26,713 nucleotides of DNA from JANXXV01 sp038230275. Lineage in GTDB: Bacteria; Acidobacteriota; Terriglobia; Bryobacterales; Bryobacteraceae. The position numbers and the translations under genes were made by a program. Positions 8,001 to 15,545 of this stretch are shown here, one piece after another. Numbering within the stretch: the stretch's first letter is position 1; the number at the start of each line of letters is the position of its first letter. Where the stretch lies: contig JBBRNO010000090.1 of NCBI GenBank assembly GCA_038230275.1, positions 1 to 26,713 on the forward strand, given 5' to 3'. Below the pieces are notes generated by a model that saw only the letters and a list, made by a program, of their open reading frames with translations, had not been told where the DNA came from and did no database searches.

Positions 8001-9859
8001 TGGAAGCGCCCCGCGGCTTCTGGACGAAAGAGACCTTCATCGCGGCGTTGGCGTTGGCCTGTATTGCCTTCCACCTGGTTGCCAGATACGCACTCGGTTC
8101 GGCTCCCGCGATATGGCTGCCCCCGCTCGCCGTAACCTTGGCGGCGGGCGGCGTCCCACTTGTTTTCGACCTCTTCCGTAAGCTGCTCAAACGTGAGTTT
8201 GGATCGGACCTCCTGGCCGGAATCTCTATCGTGGTGGCAGTGTTGTTGGGTGAATACCTGGTGGGCGCGATCGTTGTACTGATGCTCTCCGGCGGCACCG
8301 CGCTGGAGCAATACGCCACCAAGCGCGCCTCCGCGGTGCTGGACGCGATGGCCAAGCGCATGCCAACCATCGCGCACCGCCGCCAGAATTCAACCATGGA
8401 AGATGTCGGCTTGGACCAAGTCAGTATCGGCGATTCCCTCGTCGTCTTTCCCCACGAGATTTGTCCCGTCGATGGCACGGTGCAGGAAGGGCGCGGCAGC
8501 ATGGACGAGTCCTACCTGACGGGCGAACCCTTCCGGATCTCCAAGATTCCGGGCGCGCAAGTCTTATCGGGATCGATCAATGGGGACAGTGCGCTGACCA
8601 TCACCGCCACCAAGCTGGTGCCCGATTCGCGCTACGCCAAAATCATGGCAGTGATGCATGAGGCCGGGTTGAACCGTCCGGAAATGCAGCGCATTGCCGA
8701 CCGGCTGGGCAGTTGGTATACCCCGGCAGCGCTCGCTGTTGCCGGGGTGGGCTGGGCCGCCAGCGGAGACCCGAAACGGTTTCTCGCGGTGCTGGTGATC
8801 GCCACCCCATGTCCGCTGCTGATTGGAATTCCGGTGGCAATCATCGGCGCCATTTCTTTGGCGGCCGGGCGTGGCATTGTCATCCGTAATCCGGCCATGT
8901 TGGAACGAATCGATTCCTGCCGTACCCTGATCTTCGACAAGACGGGCACGCTCACCTACGGCAAACCGGCGTTAACGGATACACTCACCGCACCCGACGT
9001 CAGCCGCATGGACGCCCTGCGATTGGCCGCCAGCCTGGAGCAGTATTCCAAGCATCCCTTGGCATCCACCATGCTGGAAACCGCAAAGACGGAAAAGTTG
9101 GAACTCGCCTCTGTCTCCAGCATTGGTGAGAAGCCCGGGGAAGGACTATGCGGCGTCGTAGACGGGCGGAAGGTCGCCATCACCGGCCGTTCGCAATTCG
9201 CCAAACTGGATGCCGTCGCGGCATCGGCACTGCCTCCGGCCGCCGCCGGCATGGAATGCGTGCTGCTTCTGGACGGCAAATATGCGGCGGTGTTCCGTTT
9301 CCACGACGAACCGCGCCGCGAGACGAAGCGATTCATCCGCCACTTGAAACCTCATCACCAAGTCACGAAAGTGATGCTGCTCTCCGGTGACAGGGAGGCC
9401 GAGGTGCGTTACCTGGCCGGCAAGGTGGGCATTACGGAAGTGCTCTACGGCAAGAGTCCCGAGGAAAAAATTGAGATCGTGAGGGCAGAGGCACTGCGCG
9501 GGCCCACGTTGTTTGTAGGCGACGGTATCAACGATGCGCCGGCCATGAAAGCCGCCACCGTGGGCTTGGCATTCGGCCAAAGCAACGACATTACGGCTGA
9601 GGCCGCCGATGCGGTTCTGCTGGAACCTACGCTAGACAAAGTGGACGAACTGATGCACATCGGCCGGCGCATGCGCGCCATTGCCATGCAGACGGCCATC
9701 GGCGGGATGGCCCTGAGTATTGCGGGAATGATTGCCGCCGCCGCCGGCCTGCTGCCGCCCGTTGCCGGAGCCGCCGCTCAGGAAATTATCGACCTGCTGG
9801 CCGTGCTGAACGCCCTTCGCGTAGCATTTCCCACCGAAGATCTATCTGACGTTAACTAG
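8000..9859 (+). CDS. P1B-type metal-transporting P-type ATPase without N-terminal metal-binding domain
   Basis: A 619-residue membrane ATPase. It has the actuator motif SYLTGEP (171-177), the phosphorylation motif DKTGT with Asp313, the His-Pro pair of P1B ATPases (SKHPLAST, His352-Pro353), and the hinge VGDGINDAP. The transmembrane metal-site motif is TPCPLL (269-274) rather than the CPC of Cu/Cd/Zn pumps, so the metal is unclear. There are about eight helices: four before the actuator domain, two around the TPCP motif and two at the C-terminus. No CxxC heavy-metal domain is present. I chose ATG 8000, which overlaps the TGA of the transporter by 1 nt (TGATG), over TTG 7997. The junction implies cotranscription with rhaTPQS, although the function points towards the stress genes on the other side. 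Confidence 0.85.
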   Translation: MEAPRGFWTKETFIAALALACIAFHLVARYALGSAPAIWLPPLAVTLAAGGVPLVFDLFRKLLKREFGSDLLAGISIVVAVLLGEYLVGAIVVLMLSGGTALEQYATKRASAVLDAMAKRMPTIAHRRQNSTMEDVGLDQVSIGDSLVVFPHEICPVDGTVQEGRGSMDESYLTGEPFRISKIPGAQVLSGSINGDSALTITATKLVPDSRYAKIMAVMHEAGLNRPEMQRIADRLGSWYTPAALAVAGVGWAASGDPKRFLAVLVIATPCPLLIGIPVAIIGAISLAAGRGIVIRNPAMLERIDSCRTLIFDKTGTLTYGKPALTDTLTAPDVSRMDALRLAASLEQYSKHPLASTMLETAKTEKLELASVSSIGEKPGEGLCGVVDGRKVAITGRSQFAKLDAVAASALPPAAAGMECVLLLDGKYAAVFRFHDEPRRETKRFIRHLKPHHQVTKVMLLSGDREAEVRYLAGKVGITEVLYGKSPEEKIEIVRAEALRGPTLFVGDGINDAPAMKAATVGLAFGQSNDITAEAADAVLLEPTLDKVDELMHIGRRMRAIAMQTAIGGMALSIAGMIAAAAGLLPPVAGAAAQEIIDLLAVLNALRVAFPTEDLSDVN

Positions 9860-10722
9860 ACGCTGATCACCGGGCACGGCGATTGCCGGATGATATCGTA
9901 CGCGTTCCCGTTGAAAATGCCGTCGCCGGCGCCGGCACTACGCCCGGCAATCACCAGATCGCAGTGGATCAATCCCGCCAGACGGCAGATCACGTCGGCC
10001 GGTTTTCCCAGCTTGACGAATACATCGGCGGCCGTTCCTACCTCTTGCTCCAGTTCATGAATCTGCGCTTTGCACATGCCCACCAGCTGGCTTTCCCAAT
10101 CCGTACCGAAATTCATAGCTAGCCGCGCGTCCTGAACCGGGATGACATGCACAATTCCCAACTTCGCCCCCAGGTGGCAAGCCAACCGGGCCGCCACGCC
10201 CAGCGTACTTCGGCTATGTTCATCAAGGCCTATGCTGCACAGAATGCGGCTGAACTTGGCGACCTCTCCGTTTACACGAGTCTCCAGGTGAGCTCCCGTC
10301 AAGACCGGGACCACCGCATCGTGAATCACTTTTGCCGTGATCGATCCTAGCAGGAACTGGCGAAACGTTCCGCGGCCGTGTGTCGGCATCGCGATCAAAT
10401 CTACGCCTTCCGTCTTGGCGTAGTCCACAATTTCCAGTGCGGGGTCGCCTTTGCGCACCATGCAGGTGGTGCTAATTCCAGCAAAGTGTTTTGCTGCAAA
10501 TTCATTCAGCAATCCCGTTAACTCATCCAGCCGCTCCTCTGGCGTCTCTACCGGCATCGGCGGCAGACCCGCGCCCGTCGGGCCAACGAAAACGGACTCC
10601 GCGACGTGCAGCAGCGAAATCTTGGTGTTATACGCCTTCGCCAGCAACTGAACGTAGCCGGCCATACCGGAACATCGCTCCGAGAAATCAACGGGCAACA
10701 GAATGTGTTGAAGCGGAAGCAT
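9856..10722 (-). CDS. Tandem-domain universal stress protein (UspA family)
   Basis: A 288-residue cytoplasmic protein made of two UspA domains. The first begins QHILLPVDFSERC and has the ATP-binding loop MPTHGRGTFRQFLLGS; the second ends VIAGRSAGAGDGIFNG and DIIRQSPCPVISV. I start at the ATG at 10722 rather than the longer frame to 10743, because AGGAG (10730-10734 on the complementary strand) lies 7 nt before it and homologues begin at this point. The stop overlaps that of the ATPase tail to tail. Proteins of this type bind ATP or AMP and accumulate under starvation, hypoxia or oxidative stress; the exact partner is unknown. A related protein lies at 11750. Confidence 0.88.
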   Translation of the reverse strand: MLPLQHILLPVDFSERCSGMAGYVQLLAKAYNTKISLLHVAESVFVGPTGAGLPPMPVETPEERLDELTGLLNEFAAKHFAGISTTCMVRKGDPALEIVDYAKTEGVDLIAMPTHGRGTFRQFLLGSITAKVIHDAVVPVLTGAHLETRVNGEVAKFSRILCSIGLDEHSRSTLGVAARLACHLGAKLGIVHVIPVQDARLAMNFGTDWESQLVGMCKAQIHELEQEVGTAADVFVKLGKPADVICRLAGLIHCDLVIAGRSAGAGDGIFNGNAYDIIRQSPCPVISV

Positions 10723-10767
10723 CGAAATTCTCCTTTCAACCAATCCTATTGCAATCGGAGGGCCTGA

Positions 10768-11205
10768 CTATGCGGAGGCTTTGTAAATGGCGCGAACCGG
10801 GCGCTTCCCAATCCACTGATCACACCACTGGCGCCATGCTAGGCTCACAGTCCGAAAGACCTCGGATTTGTTTAGCGGCTTTGGAATTACGTCGTACGCA
10901 CCGCTCCACAAAATGTCCGACCAGAGCTGATCGTCAGCGTTCGACGCGATCACAATCACCTCCGGTGGTTCAGGCAGGCACTGCAGCTGCCGCAGCAAAT
11001 CCTTCCAATTTCCATCGGGCAGTTTTTCGCTTGTAACCACTACTGGAATATGATGCCGTCGCACCGTTTCCACCGCACCGGCAATGCTGCCGGTTGGCCA
11101 AAGTCTCCACGAGGTGTGGTCCAGGATGTGTTGCAGGCAGGTATGATCGTGCTCCGCCGGGCTAATCGACAGAACTTTCACAGTCTGATAATCGGCAGTT
11201 CTCAT
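10768..11205 (-). CDS. Degenerate stand-alone receiver-like protein
   Basis: A 145-residue single-domain protein with the pattern of a response-regulator receiver: KVLSISPAEHDH (beta 1), PVVVTSEKLPDGNW (beta 3) and YDVIPKPL (beta 5 with the conserved Lys-Pro, Lys109). Where a true receiver has the acidic pair there is Ser15-Pro16, and the phosphoacceptor Asp position is Ser59 followed by Glu60. It therefore probably cannot be phosphorylated in the normal way. No output domain or DNA-binding part is present. I recall similar LPDGxW proteins as common in Acidobacteria, where they are annotated as response regulators. It lies just upstream of the universal stress gene on the same strand (45 bp apart), so it may be cotranscribed and act as a protein-interaction adaptor. 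Confidence 0.7.
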   Translation of the reverse strand: MRTADYQTVKVLSISPAEHDHTCLQHILDHTSWRLWPTGSIAGAVETVRRHHIPVVVTSEKLPDGNWKDLLRQLQCLPEPPEVIVIASNADDQLWSDILWSGAYDVIPKPLNKSEVFRTVSLAWRQWCDQWIGKRPVRAIYKASA

Positions 11206-11416
11206 AACGCTTCGATTATATGCATCTGAAACGCCAGTGGCTATCCCCTGTTAAATCGTTCGAATGCCAGGGCCGTCTCTTCCACGCTGGGTCAATTCAC
11301 CCAACGCGGCCGGGTGTATTGGCATAAGCGATTCACTCGGGCTATGGAACTTGCTGCAATATTTCACGCGAACTTCTGGAAGATCGCGTGCAACCGGACA
11401 TTTTGGAGAAAGAGTC

Positions 11417-11704
11417 ATGGACACAAATCTCATGTTGTTGATTGTTAGTTGGCTGGCGCTCGCCGTCACGCTGATAGGGTTGATGATTTTCCGTAAACAT
11501 GCGTCCAGAAATGAGGACGATTTTCTGCATGTGAGTCACGCCACTGCCAGTTCGCTGAACACGCAAGCGGCAACAGCACACCAAATGGATGTACTGGACC
11601 GCTGGGTTCACATCCTGTTGACCGCCGTCTTGGTCTACGGCTTAGGGATCGGAGCTTGGTTTCTCAATCAGGTGTGGCAGGCGAATTCGAAACTTGTTTC
11701 GTGA
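11417..11704 (+). CDS. Small two-helix membrane protein, unknown function
   Basis: A 95-residue protein with two hydrophobic helices: residues about 5-24 (LMLLIVSWLALAVTLIGLMI) and about 67-86 (ILLTAVLVYGLGIGAWFLNQ). The segment between them is polar and His/Asp-rich. The start is set by GGAGA at 11405-11409, 7 nt before ATG 11417; a longer frame to 11264 lacks a ribosome site and membrane-protein character. It is followed 45 bp later by the second universal stress gene and could share its transcript. I do not recognise the family. The upstream 211 bp, shared with the divergent receiver gene, holds no promoter I could define. Confidence 0.65.
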   Translation: MDTNLMLLIVSWLALAVTLIGLMIFRKHASRNEDDFLHVSHATASSLNTQAATAHQMDVLDRWVHILLTAVLVYGLGIGAWFLNQVWQANSKLVS

Positions 11705-11749
11705 GCACCGGCCGCCTGTGAACAATGTGGAGTGCAGGAGATTATTCCC

Positions 11750-12619
11750 ATGATTACGTTTAACAAGATACTTTTCCCGGTCGACTTCTCGGATCGTTGC
11801 CGCAGTGCAGCCCAATATGTGGAGTCGATGGCAGCGAACTTTGGTTCGAAATTGATCCTGCTGCACGTAGTGGACGTGTTCGATCCGGCGGTGGACGTCA
11901 ACGCCGGCGGAATGATGTTCGAGACACAGGTGGAAGAGAGAGCTCTGACGCTGAAGAAAATATTGGAGCCCTACCTGGAAGAAGAATTGAAGCCGCTAAC
12001 AGTAGAGCGCCGTCTGGAAATCGGTGATCCGGCCCGCGTCATCGTGGAGATGGCACAGCGCGAAAACGTCGATCTCATCATGATGCCCACTCACGGCTAT
12101 GGAGGCTTTAGACGGTTCATCCTGGGATCGGTGACGGCGAAAGTATTGCACGATGCCGCCTGCCCCGTTTGGACCGGCGCGCATATGCAATCCCCGCCGC
12201 TTCCTGAGGCTATCCGCATGGACCATATAGCCTGCGCGGTGGATTTGGGACCAGAGAATGAGGCGGTCATCAGAGCCGCCGCCGGCTTGGCCGAAGAGAA
12301 TATCGCGGATCTGACGGTAATTCATGTGGTCCCTTCGTCGGACACCGGGCCGGCCCGTTTTGCAGATGCGGATCTGCGGAGCTATCTCATCAAAGACGCG
12401 CGGGAGCGTTTGCAGGCCACGTGTACGAACCTGCAAATTAAAGCGCGGATCTTTGTGGAAGCCGGTAGCAGTATCGTCGCCATGGTCAGCGCCGCCGCAG
12501 CACAGCATCGGGCCGGACTTCTGGTGATCGGCCGCAGCCAGCATCACGGAATGGGGCGTCTTAGAACCCACTCCTATTCCATCATTCGCGAAGCGCAGTG
12601 CCCGGTGCTGAGTATCTGA
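11750..12619 (+). CDS. Tandem-domain universal stress protein (UspA family), second paralogue
   Basis: A 289-residue protein with two UspA domains. The first starts MITFNKILFPVDFSDRC and has MPTHGYGGFRRFILGS as its nucleotide-binding loop. The second ends VIGRSQHHGMGRLRTHS and SIIREAQCPVLSI, where the binding loop is less canonical. ATG 11750 is preferred over GTG 11732: AGGAG lies at 11736-11740 and family members begin at this Met. It is clearly a paralogue of the leftward protein at 9856, sharing VDFSxRC, MPTHG and LGSxTAKVxHDA, and the pair flank the receiver and small membrane genes. It ends 28 bp before the structured repeat. A role in a starvation or low-oxygen response is inferred from the family. 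Confidence 0.88.
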   Translation: MITFNKILFPVDFSDRCRSAAQYVESMAANFGSKLILLHVVDVFDPAVDVNAGGMMFETQVEERALTLKKILEPYLEEELKPLTVERRLEIGDPARVIVEMAQRENVDLIMMPTHGYGGFRRFILGSVTAKVLHDAACPVWTGAHMQSPPLPEAIRMDHIACAVDLGPENEAVIRAAAGLAEENIADLTVIHVVPSSDTGPARFADADLRSYLIKDARERLQATCTNLQIKARIFVEAGSSIVAMVSAAAAQHRAGLLVIGRSQHHGMGRLRTHSYSIIREAQCPVLSI

Positions 12620-12647
12620 TCGAAATTTGCGCGCGATTTCAGGTATG

Positions 12648-12805
12648 ACTAGTGTACTGTGCGACAAATAACTGTACACAAGAAACCGCTTGCTCACGCG
12701 CGCGGCTCGGTCTCGAACTCGTTGCTGCAACAGTAGTTTCCGAGCCGCGACTGTAAAGGAGCGGTTTCCGGTAGTGTCCACCCAATTCGCGGACACTACA
12801 CTAGT
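12648..12805. repeat. Structured MITE/REPIN-like repeat, copy 2 (complete)
   Basis: This complete 158-bp copy ends in perfect 9-bp terminal inverted repeats, ACTAGTGTA (12648-12656) and TACACTAGT (12797-12805). Only AGTGTA/TACACT is likely to belong to the element, since copy 1 diverges after TACACT. Inside, AAACCGCT (12683-12690) pairs with AGCGGTTT (12760-12767), and CGCGGCTCGG (12701-12710) pairs with CCGAGCCGCG (12740-12749). The left terminal hairpin is TGTGC/GTACA and the right is GTGTCC/GGACAC, each with an 11-nt loop. No target duplication is obvious. It fills most of the gap between the universal stress gene and the acyl-CoA synthetase, ending 6 bp before the latter's GTG. Confidence 0.87.
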
Positions 12806-12811
12806 AGTAGC

Positions 12812-15514
12812 GTGAATATCGATACTGCTCTCGAACAGGAACCCCGCCCCGGAACGATCGACGTTTTCTTTTATCCTTCCACGGTCGCGCTGATCGGCGC
12901 CACGGAACGGGAAGGAAGTGTCGGACGCGTAGTCTTGGAGAATTTGCTGCGATCGCCAGCGGCCATTTCCATCCTGCCGGTAAATTCGTCGCACGCCACT
13001 GTTCTAGGTCACAAGACATACGCTTCGCTTCGCGAAATCACCGTGCCTGTGGATTTGGCCATCGTTGTGGTGCCGGCTGCCGCGGTGCCGCAGGTGATAC
13101 GGGAATGCGCGGATGCCGGGGTGAAGGGCGCGGTGGTAATCTCCGCGGGATTCCGCGAGCGCGGCCCCCAGGGCGCCCTCCTGGAACGCGAGATGCTCAC
13201 CTACGCGCGGCGGCGGGGGATGCGAATTATCGGCCCAAACTGCCTGGGCATCATGAGCCCCTATGCCGGCCTGAACGCCACCTTCGCCTCGGAAGGCGCA
13301 CAGCCGGGCAACGTCGCATTCCTCAGCCAGAGCGGTGCGTTGTGCACCGCCATGCTGGATTGGAGCGTCAAGGAATGTATCGGGTTCAGTGCCTTCTTTT
13401 CGGTGGGCGCGATGATCGATGTGGGTTGGGGCGACTTGATTCAGTACCTCGGCGACGATCCCAGGACCACCAGCATCGTGCTTTACATGGAAACCGTCGG
13501 CGATGCGCGTTCGTTTCTCTCGGCCGCGCGCGAGGTGGCCCTTAGCAAGCCCATCATCGTCATCAAAGCCGGCCGGACCGAGGCCGCGGCAAAAGCCGCT
13601 GCGTCACACACCGGCTCCCTGGCCGGCAGCGACGAAGTTCTGGATGGCGCTTTTGAGCGCTGCGGCGTGTTGCGGCTTAACAGTTTGGCCGACGTCTTCT
13701 ACATGGTGGAAGTGCTATCCAAACAGCCGCGCCCGAATGGCCCGCGCTTGACCATTCTCACCAACGCCGGCGGGCCCGGCGTGCTGGCGACTGATTCCTT
13801 GATCGCCGCCGGCGGACAATTGGCCACACTCTCTCCGCACACGCTGGAATCGCTGGAGGCCATCCTGCCCCCGCACTGGAGCCATGCGAATCCGGTGGAT
13901 ATTTTGGGTGACGCCACCCCGGACCGCTACGCCAAGGCAATTGAGATCATCTCCAAAGACTCGCAAAGCGACGGACTGCTGGTGATTATGGCTCCGCAGG
14001 GAATCACCGAACCCACCAGCGTCGCCGAAGTTCTGGTGCCGTACGCCAGAAAGACGCGCAAGCCACTGATCACCAGTTTCATGGGCGCAAAATCGGTGCA
14101 CGCGGCCATCGACGTTCTAAACCGCGCCGGCATTCCTACGTTCTCCTACCCCGATACAGCTGCGCGCGCATTCCAGTATCTCTGGAGTTATACGGATCAC
14201 CTGCGGAGCCTCTATGAGACGCCGTCCATGCCGGATTTCAGTGTCTCCTCGGCCCGCGTGATGGCCGCCGGGAAAATCATCACCCGTGCGCGGCTGGAAG
14301 GCAGAACGCTGCTGGATGAATTCGAATCGAAGCAGGTGTTGAGCGCCTACGGTATTCCGGTGGTCAGCACAACGGTGGCGTTGACCGAAACGGAGGCGGT
14401 AGAGGCGGCCGCCAGCGCCGGTTTTCCGGTGGTGCTAAAGCTATTCTCAAAGACCATTACCCACAAGACCGACGTCGGCGGAGTGAAACTGAATCTGACC
14501 AGTCCGGCTGCGGTGAGCGAAGCTTTTCGCGACATTCGGCGGTCTGTGACGGAACATGCATCCGAGTCCGATTTTCAAGGCGTCACCGTTCAGCCCATGG
14601 TGCAATTGGAAGGCTACGAACTGATTCTGGGCAGCAGCATCGACGCGCAATTCGGCCCCGTTCTGCTCTTCGGTTCCGGTGGCCAACTTGTTGAAGTGTA
14701 CAAGGACCACGCCTTGGGCCTGCCGCCGCTGAACACCACTCTGGCACGCCGGCTAATGGAGCGGACCCGAATTTGGACCGCCCTCAACGGCATCCGCGGC
14801 CGCGCTCCGGTGGATGTTCACAAGCTGGAGGAACTGCTGGTCCAGTTCAGTGAGCTTGTCATCTCGCAGCCCTGGATCCAGGAGATTGACATCAACCCCT
14901 TGCTGGCCGGACCCACCGGGTTGGTCGCGCTGGACGCTCGCATCGTTCTGCATTCCATTGACACTGTGGAAGCCGATCTGCCGCGGCCGGCCATTCGCCC
15001 CTATCCCCTGCACGAAGTGAAGACGGCGACCCTTTTCGACGGTACCGAAATCACGCTGCGGCCCATCCGCCCGGAAGATGAGCCGCGGATGATTGCGTTT
15101 CATGGCAGCCTGTCCGAACGCACCGTTTATCAGCGATATTTCTCGGCCATCAAGCTGGAAACGCGCACAGACCATGACCGCCTCTCCCGCATTTGCTTTG
15201 CCGACTACGACCGGCAGATGGTCCTGCTTGCCGAACGAGAGGGTGCCATCATCGGTGTCGCGCGTCTGGTGAGAATCGGCAACAGCGGCTGCGCTGAGTT
15301 CGCTATCGTAGTCGCCGATGCCTACCAGCGAAAGGGATTGGGGCGCCTGCTAACGACTTCGCTGCTGGATTTCGCCCGCCGCGAAAAAGTAGTCAAAGTG
15401 ATTGCCGATATTCTTCCCGCAAATCGCGAGATGCAGGATTTCTGCCGTCTGATGGGCTTTTCACTACGCGCCCACGCTCTGGATAACACAGTCCGCGCCG
15501 AACTGATTCTCTGA
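12812..15514 (+). CDS. ADP-forming acyl-CoA synthetase fused to a GNAT acetyltransferase (Pat/PatZ-like)
   Basis: A 900-residue cytoplasmic multidomain protein. The order is: CoA-binding domain (about 18-145, FYPSTVALIGATEREGSVGR), two succinyl-CoA-ligase-like domains (about 150-470), ATP-grasp domain (about 490-715, KLFSKTITHKTDVGGVKLNL and IDINPLL) and GNAT domain (about 745-900, TLRPIRPEDEPRMIAFHGSL and YQRKGLGRLL). The phosphorylated His of ADP-forming synthetases is present (ASHTGSLAG, His266), whereas Salmonella Pat has lost it. It could therefore make acetyl- or acyl-CoA or the reverse with ATP gain, and also acetylate lysines. The GTG start at 12812 is the first in frame after a stop at 12734; no Shine-Dalgarno is visible because the repeat ends 6 bp upstream. 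The exact acyl substrate is unknown. Confidence 0.88.
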   Translation: MNIDTALEQEPRPGTIDVFFYPSTVALIGATEREGSVGRVVLENLLRSPAAISILPVNSSHATVLGHKTYASLREITVPVDLAIVVVPAAAVPQVIRECADAGVKGAVVISAGFRERGPQGALLEREMLTYARRRGMRIIGPNCLGIMSPYAGLNATFASEGAQPGNVAFLSQSGALCTAMLDWSVKECIGFSAFFSVGAMIDVGWGDLIQYLGDDPRTTSIVLYMETVGDARSFLSAAREVALSKPIIVIKAGRTEAAAKAAASHTGSLAGSDEVLDGAFERCGVLRLNSLADVFYMVEVLSKQPRPNGPRLTILTNAGGPGVLATDSLIAAGGQLATLSPHTLESLEAILPPHWSHANPVDILGDATPDRYAKAIEIISKDSQSDGLLVIMAPQGITEPTSVAEVLVPYARKTRKPLITSFMGAKSVHAAIDVLNRAGIPTFSYPDTAARAFQYLWSYTDHLRSLYETPSMPDFSVSSARVMAAGKIITRARLEGRTLLDEFESKQVLSAYGIPVVSTTVALTETEAVEAAASAGFPVVLKLFSKTITHKTDVGGVKLNLTSPAAVSEAFRDIRRSVTEHASESDFQGVTVQPMVQLEGYELILGSSIDAQFGPVLLFGSGGQLVEVYKDHALGLPPLNTTLARRLMERTRIWTALNGIRGRAPVDVHKLEELLVQFSELVISQPWIQEIDINPLLAGPTGLVALDARIVLHSIDTVEADLPRPAIRPYPLHEVKTATLFDGTEITLRPIRPEDEPRMIAFHGSLSERTVYQRYFSAIKLETRTDHDRLSRICFADYDRQMVLLAEREGAIIGVARLVRIGNSGCAEFAIVVADAYQRKGLGRLLTTSLLDFARREKVVKVIADILPANREMQDFCRLMGFSLRAHALDNTVRAELIL

Positions 15515-15545
15515 TCGAGGTTGGCGTGTCGAATACACTGGAGCG

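Noticed and set aside
8461..8661. Small forward ORF inside the P-type ATPase gene
   Set aside because: Alternative frame of a clear gene with no ribosome site or recognisable product.
11342..11366. Possible sigma-54 promoter (TGGAACTTGCTGCA) upstream of the small membrane protein
   Set aside because: The spacing between the GG and GC elements is shorter than the sigma-54 consensus, and the site is otherwise a poor match.
11996..12994. 332-residue reverse frame across the second universal stress gene and repeat copy 2
   Set aside because: It crosses the non-coding repeat and opposes two solid genes; no domain or ribosome site.
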